From Jatrophihabitans_A sp035248685 (lineage in GTDB: Bacteria > Actinomycetota > Actinomycetes > Mycobacteriales > Jatrophihabitantaceae), in NCBI GenBank assembly GCA_035248685.1, contig DATFHF010000024.1, positions 1-64,000 on the forward strand: a DNA stretch of 64,000 nucleotides, written 5' to 3'. This document shows positions 13,922-22,227 of this stretch, one piece after another. Below the pieces are notes generated by a model. It saw nothing but the letters and a program-made list of their open reading frames with translations, was not told where the DNA came from and searched no databases. Each line of letters begins with the position of its first letter. The stretch's first letter is position 1. A program made the position numbers and the translations under genes.

Positions 13922-16846
13922 CTACTTCGACGACGAGGGCGTCGCCGACGCCGACTTGAGGTACTCCGTGGACAACCGCAACACATCGGCCTGCGCCTGG
14001 CCGATCACCGCCAGGTCACCGGTCTTGTACGCCTGCTGCAACTTGGTCAGCGCGGCGTTCAGCTGGGCCAGCAACTGGGCCTGCCCCGGCGGCAGCGTTG
14101 ACTGGGTCGGCGTCGGAGTAGGGGTAGCCGACGGCGATGCCGACGTGGACGGCGACGTCGGCGGGCCGCCGCCACCGACACCGGGCGTCGCCGATCCGCC
14201 GTTGAGCAGCGAGGCTCCCACCGGCGGATGGCTCAGGTTGCGCAGCGCCTCGTCCAGGCTGGCGGCGTAGCCGATCTTGTCCCCGTAGGCCACCAGCACC
14301 CGTTGCAGGATCGGATAGCCGGTCGAGCCGGAGGCCTGGACGTAGAGCGGCTCCACGTACAGGAACGAGTTTCCGATCGGCAGCGTAAGCAGGTTGCCGT
14401 GGATGACACTGGAACCGCCGCTGTCCAGCAGCGAGATGTTCTGCGAGATGGTGGCATTCGAGCGGAACGTGTTCGCGATCTGTTCCGGCCCCTGGATCAC
14501 CGTGCTGCTCGGCACCCGGAGCACGGTCATCTTGCCGTAGTTCGGCCCCGGATCGCTGTCCACCGAGATGTAGGCCGCCAGGTTGGTGCTGTTGTTGACC
14601 TTCATCGGCGTGGTCAGCTGGAACTGCGCACCGTCGGGCTGGCCGGGCGGGGTGTTGGCCAGCACGTAGTACGGCGGCTGGGCGGCGGTGGCCGAGTCCA
14701 GGTACGGGTCGTTGGGCACCGTCCACTTATCGGCGACGTTGTAGAACTGCCGCGGATCGTCGACGTGGTACTGCTCCAGCAGCTTGCGCTGCACCTCGAA
14801 CAGGTCCTGCGGGTACCGCACGTGTGCCAACACATCAGCCGGCATGGCCGACTTCGGCAGGATGTTGTTCGGGAACACCTTCATCCAGGTCCGCAGCACC
14901 GGGTCGTCGTCCCACTGGTACAGCGTCACCTTGCCGGTGAAGGCATCCACCGTCGCCTTCACCGAGTTTCGGATGTAGTTGATGTCGTTGTTGGCCTGCG
15001 ACGCAGTCCGGTTGGTCGCGGTGAGCGAGTCACTGGTCAGGTCCGACAGGTTTTGCCGTTCCGAATACGGGTAATTCGCCATCGTGGTGTAGGCGTCCAC
15101 GATCCACACCACGTGGCCACCGATGATGGCGGGGTACGGGTCACCGTCGACCGTGAGGTAGGGCGCCACCTTCTCCACCCGTTGCCGGGGGTCGCGATTA
15201 AAGATGATCTTGGCTCCCTTGGCGCTGGCCGCGTTGTTCAGCAGGAAGTTGGTCTCGCGGTACTTGATGCCGAAGGCCAGCCTGGTGAAGATGTTCGACA
15301 GCGGCACGCCGCCGGAACCGGTGTAGGTGGTCTTGACGTCGGCGCCGTCGTACTCGCGCGGAGCCCCTTGGGCCCCGACGATCGAGTAGCTGGGTTCCAG
15401 CTCACCGTAATACACCTGCGCATTGGTCAGCCCGAGTGGCCCGACCGGCGGGATGTCGCCCTCGGTGAATACCTTGGTGTTGGTGACATCGCTACTCGCG
15501 GCGGCGGCCACGAACCCGTAGCCGTGGGTGTAGAAGGTGTGCTCGTTGATCCAGTTGGTCTGGTTGCCGGTGAGCTTGTTCTCATCCAACTCCCGGACGC
15601 CCACCACGTAGTCCTGGGTTTGCTGGTCGACGGTGTAGCGGTCGATATCCAGCTTCTGCGCGAAGCCGTACTGGTTACGTAACTGCTGGAATTTGCTGAA
15701 GGTCGGCGATACCACGTTCGGATCCAGGATCCGCAGGTTCGCCACGGTCGGGTCGCTGCTGACCAACGCCGAGGTGTCCGGGTTGGTGGTCACCGCATAG
15801 TTCTGATAGGTGACATTGCCACCGTCGGTGCTACTGACGATGTCGTAGGCCTGCCGAGTCGCCTGGATGTTCCTGGATATATAAGGCGCTTCCTTATCGC
15901 TGGCGTTCGGCTTGACGGTGACCTGTTGGACGATGGCCGGGTAGATGCCGTTGATGCCGATGGACAGCACGAGCAGCACCACGAACGAGATGACCGGAAT
16001 CTGCGCGCTCTTCAACCACAGGCTGGCCAGCACCGCCAACGCGATCAGCACCGCGATCCAGAACAGGATGGTCTTGGCCGGTAGTGACGCGTTGACGTCG
16101 GTGTAGGACGCCCCGGTCACCTTGCCCCGGCCGGAGAACATCAGCCCGTACCGGTCCAGCCAGTAGGCGGCGGCCTTGAGCAGGATGAAGAAGAACACCA
16201 ACAGGGTGACGTGCCGGCGGGCCGAGATGGTCAGCTTCGGGCCGGGCGTGGCGATCCGGAAGGCACCGAACAGGTAGTGCACCGCCAGCCCCAGCAGCAG
16301 CGAGAAGATCACCGCGCTGAAGGCCAATCCCAGCACCATCCGGTAGAACGGGTAGTCCCAGGCGAAGAACGAGATGTCGCGATGGAACTGCGGATCGGTC
16401 ATGCCGAACGACACGCCTTCGCGCCAGAGCTGCCAGGTCTTCCATCGTCCCTGCCCGGACATGCCGGCGGCGATGAAGACGATGATCACCAGCGCGGCGA
16501 AGATCAACTTCTTGCGTGGTTCCAGCGCTACCCGGTACCGCTCCAGGTTTTCCTGCTCCTGCGAAATCGGTCGGAACGGCGGGCGCATCCGGTAGGCGAG
16601 GTAGACGTTGGACCCGATAATGACCGCCAGCGCCAGGCCGACCACCAGGAACAGCACGATCCGGGTCAGCAGGATGGTGCTGTAGACGTTCCGGTAGTGC
16701 ACCTCACCGAACCACAGCCAGTTGGTATAGACCCGCACCAGCGAACCGAGCAGTGATAGCAGCACGAACAGCGTTACCAACACGCCGATTACGATCTTGC
16801 CCCGCCGGGAGAGGCGGATGCTGGGAATCTCAGGCCGCATGGCCAC
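13922..16846 (-). CDS. UPF0182 family membrane protein
   Basis: About 974 residues. The first ~320 hold around seven hydrophobic helices (for example IVIGVLVTLFVLLSLLG and IVLFLVVGLALAVIIG); the rest is a large domain probably outside the cell, with motifs such as WIVDAYTTMANYPYS. It ends in a Pro/Thr/Ser-rich linker and a short helical tail. This is the UPF0182 architecture conserved in actinobacteria (Rv3193c-like); function unknown. A GTG at 16846 is chosen because GAGGAG lies six bases before it; an ATG two codons later and upstream codons are alternatives. Confidence 0.9.
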   Translation of the reverse strand: MAMRPEIPSIRLSRRGKIVIGVLVTLFVLLSLLGSLVRVYTNWLWFGEVHYRNVYSTILLTRIVLFLVVGLALAVIIGSNVYLAYRMRPPFRPISQEQENLERYRVALEPRKKLIFAALVIIVFIAAGMSGQGRWKTWQLWREGVSFGMTDPQFHRDISFFAWDYPFYRMVLGLAFSAVIFSLLLGLAVHYLFGAFRIATPGPKLTISARRHVTLLVFFFILLKAAAYWLDRYGLMFSGRGKVTGASYTDVNASLPAKTILFWIAVLIALAVLASLWLKSAQIPVISFVVLLVLSIGINGIYPAIVQQVTVKPNASDKEAPYISRNIQATRQAYDIVSSTDGGNVTYQNYAVTTNPDTSALVSSDPTVANLRILDPNVVSPTFSKFQQLRNQYGFAQKLDIDRYTVDQQTQDYVVGVRELDENKLTGNQTNWINEHTFYTHGYGFVAAAASSDVTNTKVFTEGDIPPVGPLGLTNAQVYYGELEPSYSIVGAQGAPREYDGADVKTTYTGSGGVPLSNIFTRLAFGIKYRETNFLLNNAASAKGAKIIFNRDPRQRVEKVAPYLTVDGDPYPAIIGGHVVWIVDAYTTMANYPYSERQNLSDLTSDSLTATNRTASQANNDINYIRNSVKATVDAFTGKVTLYQWDDDPVLRTWMKVFPNNILPKSAMPADVLAHVRYPQDLFEVQRKLLEQYHVDDPRQFYNVADKWTVPNDPYLDSATAAQPPYYVLANTPPGQPDGAQFQLTTPMKVNNSTNLAAYISVDSDPGPNYGKMTVLRVPSSTVIQGPEQIANTFRSNATISQNISLLDSGGSSVIHGNLLTLPIGNSFLYVEPLYVQASGSTGYPILQRVLVAYGDKIGYAASLDEALRNLSHPPVGASLLNGGSATPGVGGGGPPTSPSTSASPSATPTPTPTQSTLPPGQAQLLAQLNAALTKLQQAYKTGDLAVIGQAQADVLRLSTEYLKSASATPSSSK

Positions 16847-16976
16847 GAAGTTCTCCTCACTTCGTACCGAGTCGCCGGGCTCCTCCCGCGACACCGGCGC
16901 AAGACTGCGCGTGCACTACTGCTACCAGCAACGTACCGATCCGGCCACCGGTTCCGGCGAATGGCACCATCTAGCC

Positions 16977-17531
16977 ATGACGTCGGACCCGCCTGCCGGC
17001 GGCATCATGCTGGAAGCCATCGCCGCCGAGATCGAGACCTACGTCGGCGCCGCCGGCTGGGACGGCCCGCCCACCCTGTTCGCGCTGGTGCCCACTCGGC
17101 TATTGCTGGACGACCCGGCCGCGGCGGCCGTGCTGCGGGATTCGTCCGGCCCCGGATCCGCCGACGTGCTGGCCGAGGACGTGACGCCGATCGCGCAGCA
17201 GGACTTGCCGGACCGCCCACTGGACCAGGCGCTCGCCCAGATCGGCTGGCCGGCTGAGGTCGTCGGCTGCGCGCTGAGCCAGGAGATCGTGATGCTGCCG
17301 CCGTCGGCCGAGCCGGATCTGGATGACCTCACCGTCGAATCAGCTGCCTTGCGGGCGGCCGATCATCCTGACCGGCGGGAGGCCAGGCTGGTGGTCGCGG
17401 TACTGCGCGACGGCCGAGCGGCGAGCCTGCTCCGGCTGCGGACCCCGGCCGGCATCGCCGACGATCTGCTGACCGGTCCGGACCTGGCGCCCAACCTGGT
17501 CGGCGCACTGCTGGCCACCTTCGAGGACTGA
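16977..17531 (+). CDS. PPA1309 family protein
   Basis: A 184-residue soluble acidic protein. The beginning LEAIAAEIETYVGAAGWDGPP, then LFALVPT and QIGWPAEVVGCALSQE, and the closing LAPNLVGALLATFED are typical of this actinobacteria-specific family, whose biochemical role is unknown. It is divergent from UPF0182 and convergent with the YlbL-like protease, as in related genomes. Confidence 0.8.
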   Translation: MTSDPPAGGIMLEAIAAEIETYVGAAGWDGPPTLFALVPTRLLLDDPAAAAVLRDSSGPGSADVLAEDVTPIAQQDLPDRPLDQALAQIGWPAEVVGCALSQEIVMLPPSAEPDLDDLTVESAALRAADHPDRREARLVVAVLRDGRAASLLRLRTPAGIADDLLTGPDLAPNLVGALLATFED

Positions 17532-17540
17532 TCGCGACGC

Positions 17541-18566
17541 TCAGCAGTGCGGCACGGGTTGGCCGGCGGCCAGCGCGTCCAGGCTGCCGATGGCGTCGTG
17601 CAGCGTGCTGACCTTGATCACCTCAAGCCCGGACGGGATGTTGCCCCGGACGTCGGCACAGTTGCTGGCCGGCGCCAGGAACACGGTGGCGCCGGCTCGA
17701 CGGGCCGCGATCATCTTCAACGAGATGCCGCCGATCTGACCCACCGCCCCGGTCGGGTCGATGCTGCCGGTGCCGGCGATGAACCGGCCGTGCGTCAGGT
17801 CGTGACTGCTGATCTTGTCGATGATGCCGAGCGCGAACATCAGGCCGGCGGACGGGCCGCCGATGCCGGACAGGCTCAGCGTCACGCCGAATGGCAACAG
17901 GCAACCGGTGATCACCGTGACGCCCAACCGGGGCGTGCTGCTGCCGGACACCGGTGTGCCGAGCACGGCGGTGACCGACTCGGTCTTGCCGTCCCGAATG
18001 AGTTCGATGTTGAGCTTGTCCCCCACCTTGTGCGCGGCCAGGATGGCGCGCAGCTGCTGGTCGTCGGTGACCTTCGAACCGTCGAAGGACACGAACCGGT
18101 CGCCGGGCCGCAGCACCGTCTGGTTCGGCGAGTCCGGCGCCACCGAATCCACCCCGAAGCCCTTGGGATATCCGAGTTCGCAGGCGGCGGCCGCGGTGGC
18201 GTTGTCCTGCGAGCTGGTGAAGTCCTGCGCGTTCGTCGCGTCCTGCTGCTGCTTGGAGGTGCCCGGCGGGTAGATGGCGTCATAGGGCACCACCACCTCG
18301 TCGTGGCGCAGCCAGCCCTCGATCGCGCCGGCGATGGTGGTCTTCTGGGTGTCGGACAGCACCGTCATCAGGTTGAGGTGCCCAGTGGTCGGGCTGGCGG
18401 TGCGGCCGGTCAGCGCGATGATGTCCTTGCCGTCGTCCTGGCCGAGCGTGTTGTAGGTCGGTCCTGGGCTTTCCACCAGGTAGGGCACCCGCAGGCTGAA
18501 CGACAGCACGGCGAGCACCAAGCACAACGCAGCGCCGAAGATCAGCGTGCGCGACTGACGAGACAT
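17541..18566 (-). CDS. YlbL-like membrane protease (PDZ + Lon-type S16 domain)
   Basis: A 341-residue protein: an N-terminal membrane helix (residues ~6-27), a PDZ domain (~130-215, with VLRPGDRFVSFDG) and a Lon-type protease domain (~220-335). The catalytic Ser lies in GGPSAGLMFALG and the Lys in GGISLKMIAARRAG, so the dyad is intact. Such proteins are anchored with the protease outside the membrane; in Bacillus relatives act in stress or sporulation control. The Rv3194c-like position supports the call. Conserved cysteines near 194 and 225 may form a disulphide. Confidence 0.9.
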   Translation of the reverse strand: MSRQSRTLIFGAALCLVLAVLSFSLRVPYLVESPGPTYNTLGQDDGKDIIALTGRTASPTTGHLNLMTVLSDTQKTTIAGAIEGWLRHDEVVVPYDAIYPPGTSKQQQDATNAQDFTSSQDNATAAAACELGYPKGFGVDSVAPDSPNQTVLRPGDRFVSFDGSKVTDDQQLRAILAAHKVGDKLNIELIRDGKTESVTAVLGTPVSGSSTPRLGVTVITGCLLPFGVTLSLSGIGGPSAGLMFALGIIDKISSHDLTHGRFIAGTGSIDPTGAVGQIGGISLKMIAARRAGATVFLAPASNCADVRGNIPSGLEVIKVSTLHDAIGSLDALAAGQPVPHC

Positions 18567-18618
18567 TGGCGACAGCGTAACGGGCCTGGCTGGCCGGGCT
18601 GGTGGCGGTCGGCTTGCG

Positions 18619-18840
18619 TCAGTCAGCCTGGGCTACCTCGAGCACCCGCATGGTGACCGGCACCGGCGCCGCGTCGGCCGGCTGCGACCGGGACAGCGCC
18701 TGGAGCACCGCCCGGTGCTCGCGCATTGCCCTACTCGGCCGACTCGAACTGCCGGGCTCGCGCCAGGACCGCCAGCACAGTAGGCCGGCACCGACACCGG
18801 TGCTGGCAACCGGAGCCAACAGCCACCACAGCCATGCCAT
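18619..18840 (-). CDS. small single-pass membrane protein
   Basis: A 73-residue ORF with a hydrophobic N-terminus (MAWLWWLLAPVASTGVGAGLL) and a basic helical second half (SRAMREHRAVLQALSRSQ). It lies between the YlbL-like gene and the divergent zincin gene, where other actinobacteria have a similar small protein. Overlapping ORFs exist in the other frames, but only this one has a plausible membrane-protein structure. No strong ribosome site was identified. Confidence 0.5.
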   Translation of the reverse strand: MAWLWWLLAPVASTGVGAGLLCWRSWREPGSSSRPSRAMREHRAVLQALSRSQPADAAPVPVTMRVLEVAQAD

Positions 18841-18962
18841 GCCGACACGGTAGGGTTTGCGGCCCGACGCCTGACGGACGCGCGCCGATCGGGGCGATGT
18901 TCGCTGTCAGCTCAGCGGGGCACGACCCCCCATGGCCATTCGTTGCAGCTAGCGTGACTGGG

Positions 18963-20309
18963 ATGAGCAACTTCGGATTCGGGTTCGGCCAGTTCGGTCA
19001 GAACGAGCCCGGTGATCATGACGACCTGGCCGGCAAGATTCCGCTCTTCGCCGAGATACAGCGTCTGCTGTCGGGCACCGGTGGACCGGTCAACTGGGAT
19101 CTCGCCCGGCAATTGGCGATCTCAGCGCTGGCAGCCGGCCATCGGCCGGTGACCGGTGCGGATCGGTCAGCGGTGACCGAGTCGGTACGGCTCGCCGACC
19201 TCTGGCTGGAGGACGCCACCGACCTACCGTCCGGAGTGAGCACCATCGAGGCCTGGAGTCAGGTGGATTGGGTCGAGAAGACCATCGGTACCTGGTCGGC
19301 GCTGTGCGATCCGGTCGCCGGCCGGGTGGTGTCGGCGATGTCGTCGGCCATTCCGCCGGAGATCGCCGAACAGGCCGGTCCGATGGCGCCGATGATGGCG
19401 CAGCTGGGCGGCATGATGTTCGGTGCCCAGCTGGGCCAAGGCATCGCCGCGCTCGCCGCCGAGGTGGTGTCCAGCAGCGAGGTGGGCCTGCCGCTCGGGC
19501 CGGCCGGCACCGCCGCGTTGGTGGTCGGCAACCTGGACACGCTCGCCACCGGACTGGAACGGCCGGTCGCCGATGTCCGGTTGTTCCTGGCCGTTCGGGA
19601 AGCGGCCCACCAGCGGCTGTTCGGACACGTGCCGTGGCTGCGCCAGCAACTCATCGAAGCGGTGGATGCCTACGGTCGTGGTATCGAGATCGACCCGCAC
19701 GCCATCTCGGCGGCGTTGACCGACATCGATCCGGCCAACCCGGAATCCATGCAGCAAGCGCTGACCAACGGCCTGTTCGAACCGAAGAACACCGACGCGC
19801 AGAACAGCGCGTTACGGCGACTGGAAACCCTGCTGGCACTGATCGAGGGCTGGGTGGACACGGTGACCTTCGCGGCCGCCCGCGACCGGATGTCGGGTGC
19901 CGACGCGCTGGCCGAGGCGGTCCGGCGCCGGCGCGCCTCGGGCGGCCCGGCCGAACAGACCTTCGCCACTTTGGTCGGGCTGGACCTTCGACCCAGGCGG
20001 CTGCGTGACGCCGCTTCGCTGTGGGGCGCCATGGGTCAGCTGCACGGCAACTCGGTGCGCGACTCGCTGTGGAGCCACCCGGACCTGCTGCCCACCGCGG
20101 ATGATCTCGACGATCCGCTCAGTTTCGCCTCCAACTATGGGAAGTCGCCTGAGCTGTCGATACCGGACCTCGACCGGCTAGCCGACGAAGCGACGCCGGA
20201 TGCGACGGCACCAGGCGATGCGGACGACCAACCGCCGGCCGGCGGCGACTCACAAAGCCAGTCGAGCTCCGGCTCCGACGAATCGACCGAGGACAATCCC
20301 GGCAGCTGA
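18963..20309 (+). CDS. zinc-dependent metalloprotease family (zincin_2, DUF2342-type)
   Basis: A 448-residue protein. The long helical core begins with SQVDWVEKTIGTW, contains a Gly/Met-rich AQLGGMMFGAQLGQGIAALA stretch (~155-175) and the presumed zinc helix REAAHQRLFGHVPWL (~220). It then has a C-terminal half closing with FASNYGKSPEL and an acidic Ser/Asp-rich tail. This is the family of Rv3195. Proteolytic activity has not been shown for most members. The start at 18963 is preceded only by a weak ribosome site. Confidence 0.85.
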   Translation: MSNFGFGFGQFGQNEPGDHDDLAGKIPLFAEIQRLLSGTGGPVNWDLARQLAISALAAGHRPVTGADRSAVTESVRLADLWLEDATDLPSGVSTIEAWSQVDWVEKTIGTWSALCDPVAGRVVSAMSSAIPPEIAEQAGPMAPMMAQLGGMMFGAQLGQGIAALAAEVVSSSEVGLPLGPAGTAALVVGNLDTLATGLERPVADVRLFLAVREAAHQRLFGHVPWLRQQLIEAVDAYGRGIEIDPHAISAALTDIDPANPESMQQALTNGLFEPKNTDAQNSALRRLETLLALIEGWVDTVTFAAARDRMSGADALAEAVRRRRASGGPAEQTFATLVGLDLRPRRLRDAASLWGAMGQLHGNSVRDSLWSHPDLLPTADDLDDPLSFASNYGKSPELSIPDLDRLADEATPDATAPGDADDQPPAGGDSQSQSSSGSDESTEDNPGS

Positions 20310-20821
20310 GCCGCCATGGCAACCCCCTCGAGGTAGCCACGAGCCCGTTCGGTACGCGGATACCGGTTCACCCATTGCCAGAACGTGGGCCCGTGGCCGG
20401 GTTCGAGCAGGTGGGCCAGTTCGTGCATCAGCACATAGTCGATCACCCAACTCGGCATCGACTGGAGCCGATGCGAGAGCCTGATCGTGCGGTCGGCGGT
20501 GGTGCAGGAACCCCAGCGGCTGTTCATGTTGTGCACCCACCGGACCCCGGCCGGACGGGCCCTGCCGTCCAGGTAGCTACCGGACAGTTCGGCCGCCCGG
20601 CGCAACAGCGCCCGGTCGCTGGCCCGAGCCCCGGAGACGGCGTGGTTGGCCTCGCGACGGGTGACCTTGTCCACCATTTCGGCAACCAGCCGCCGCTCCT
20701 CGGCCCGGCCGATCCGGGCCGGCATCAACACCACGATCTTGTCACCGTCCCGGTAGGCCGAGACGGTGCGCCGACGCCGGGCACTGCGCCGAACTTCGAT
20801 GAGTGGTGACGGATTGACCAT
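20135..20821 (-). CDS. YgjP/DUF45-type metallopeptidase (M48-like)
   Basis: A 228-residue protein. Its motifs are an N-terminal RRSARRRRTVS strand, the NSRWGSCT motif, then HELAHLLEPGHGPTFW, the HExxH zinc site with the following histidine, as in the SprT/YgjP-like DUF45 family. The C-terminal ~60 residues are Ser/Ala-rich and overlap the convergent zincin gene by 175 bp. Start at 20821 has AAGGTG upstream. Cytosolic; substrate unknown. Confidence 0.85.
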   Translation of the reverse strand: MVNPSPLIEVRRSARRRRTVSAYRDGDKIVVLMPARIGRAEERRLVAEMVDKVTRREANHAVSGARASDRALLRRAAELSGSYLDGRARPAGVRWVHNMNSRWGSCTTADRTIRLSHRLQSMPSWVIDYVLMHELAHLLEPGHGPTFWQWVNRYPRTERARGYLEGVAMAAQLPGLSSVDSSEPELDWLCESPPAGGWSSASPGAVASGVASSASRSRSGIDSSGDFP

Positions 20822-20872
20822 GCGGATCACCTTAAAGCGCGGTTGACGAGCGGCTCGGACGCTAAGGCAGAT

Positions 20873-21079
20873 TGTGGATCGTGCCGTCAGCTGTGGACAG
20901 CGTCAGCCCCGGCTACTGCCAGGCACACCGGGGTCGGCCCGGCGCATCGACTACCTACCGGGTGAGCGGCCGTCCACAAGTGTCAATGTCCGGTTCGGAG
21001 TGTCGTCCAGAGGTTATCCACAAGCGCCTCCACAAGTGTGGACATGCAGTTGAGGGTTATTTACTCGGACTGTGGACAA
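20873..21079. promoter_or_regulatory. cluster of DnaA-box-like 9-mers
   Basis: Within 207 bp there are two perfect consensus boxes, TTATCCACA at 21014-21022 and TGTGGACAA at 21071-21079. There are also two 8/9 matches (TGTGGACAG at 20892, TGTGGACAT at 21037) and two 7/9 matches (20873 and 20970). The stretch is non-coding, between the DUF45 peptidase and the ThiF-like gene. DnaA and DnaN are not nearby, so it is not an ordinary oriC. A DnaA-titrating or DnaA-regulated site is the likely reading. Confidence 0.55.
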
Positions 21080-21117
21080 CAACCGAGGCCCCGTTTCGGA
21101 TGTGTCAGGGTGCCGTC

Positions 21118-22227
21118 ATGACCACGCAAGCCGACTACCGACCGGTGCTCAATGCGGCCACGGTTGTGCTCTGGCGCTCGCCCGGCGTCCTTCAGCTGGA
21201 ACTGGGCGAGCGCCGCATAGTGCTCGACAACGTGCGGCCGGAGCAGGTGTCGGCATTGCTGGCGCGGCCCGCCAGTCGCCGGATCCGGCGCGCACACCGG
21301 ACCGGCCGAGCCCGAGCCTCACCGGCTAGCGCCGAGCCCGAGCAGATCGAAGCCAACCAGGGGTCCGAGCTCGCCGAGCTGACCAGCGCGCTCGCGGCGG
21401 CCGGCTTTCTCACCGACAGCTCGGCGGCGGACCGCTCGCTGGCAGGCCAGCTGCCGGCCCAGTTCGGCCCGGACTACGGGGCGCTGGTGGCGCGGCACGG
21501 TGACGCTGCCAGCACGGTGCTGATCGGACGCCAGCAAGCCGCGGTCGCCGTGCACGGCAGCTCGCGCATCACCACCACAATCGCGAGCACGCTGGCCAGC
21601 GCCGGTGTCGGCTGGGTGCAGCTGGTGCATGGCGGTGAGGTGTCGGCCGGCGAGGCCTGTCCGGGCGGCCTGACGCCAGCCGATGAGGGCAGCCGATTCG
21701 CGATCGCAGGAGTTCAGGCACTACGACGCTGCTCCCCCACCGTGCATACCAACCCGTTACCGGCGCGCCGGCGGGCGGACCTGGTGATCCTCACCGACCC
21801 GCTGCCGATCGAGCCGACGGTCCGGGCCGCGCTTCACCTGGACGGAGTGGCGCACCTGCCGGCCGCGGTGGACGGTTCGCGCGCCGTGGTGGGACCGCTG
21901 GTGCTGCCCGGCCTCTCCAGCTGCCTGCGGTGCGCGGACCTGCACCGCTGCGAACGCGATCCGGCCTGGCCGGCGCTCGCCATTCAGCTGGCCGCCCGGC
22001 CGCGCCGGCGGGCGACCTCGGATGTGACGTTGTGCGTCGCCGCGGCCGGGCTGACTGCCGGCCAGGCGCTGGCTTACCTCGACGGCGGCAAGCCGGAAAC
22101 CCTCAACGGCACCCTGGAATGGCAGCTACCAGACTGGCGGCTTCGCCGGCGCCGATGGATCTCACACCACGACTGTGACTGCGGCGCCGCCGTCCGGGCA
22201 GCCAGAGACGGCAGAATGGCATGGTGA
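21118..22227 (+). CDS. ThiF-like/cyclodehydratase-domain protein
   Basis: A 369-residue protein. An N-terminal PqqD-like or winged region (1-90) is followed by a degenerate adenylating (ThiF/E1) domain. The usual GxGxxG is replaced by AVHGSSRITTTIASTLASAG, so it may bind but not activate a partner. Cys pairs CLRCADLHRC (~285) and CDC near the C-terminus look like a zinc site, as in ocin/TOMM cyclodehydratase-type proteins. It sits where Rv3196 sits, overlapping the ABC1 kinase gene. No peptide precursor is visible nearby. Confidence 0.7.
   Translation: MTTQADYRPVLNAATVVLWRSPGVLQLELGERRIVLDNVRPEQVSALLARPASRRIRRAHRTGRARASPASAEPEQIEANQGSELAELTSALAAAGFLTDSSAADRSLAGQLPAQFGPDYGALVARHGDAASTVLIGRQQAAVAVHGSSRITTTIASTLASAGVGWVQLVHGGEVSAGEACPGGLTPADEGSRFAIAGVQALRRCSPTVHTNPLPARRRADLVILTDPLPIEPTVRAALHLDGVAHLPAAVDGSRAVVGPLVLPGLSSCLRCADLHRCERDPAWPALAIQLAARPRRRATSDVTLCVAAAGLTAGQALAYLDGGKPETLNGTLEWQLPDWRLRRRRWISHHDCDCGAAVRAARDGRMAW

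Noticed and set aside
14228..15682. 484-codon ORF opposite the UPF0182 gene
   Set aside because: It mirrors the third-position G+C bias of the real gene on the other strand and contains low-complexity His/Arg/Val/Gly runs.
20873..21079. Chromosomal replication origin
   Set aside because: No dnaA, dnaN, rpmH or AT-rich unwinding region nearby; the cluster is kept only as a DnaA-binding candidate.
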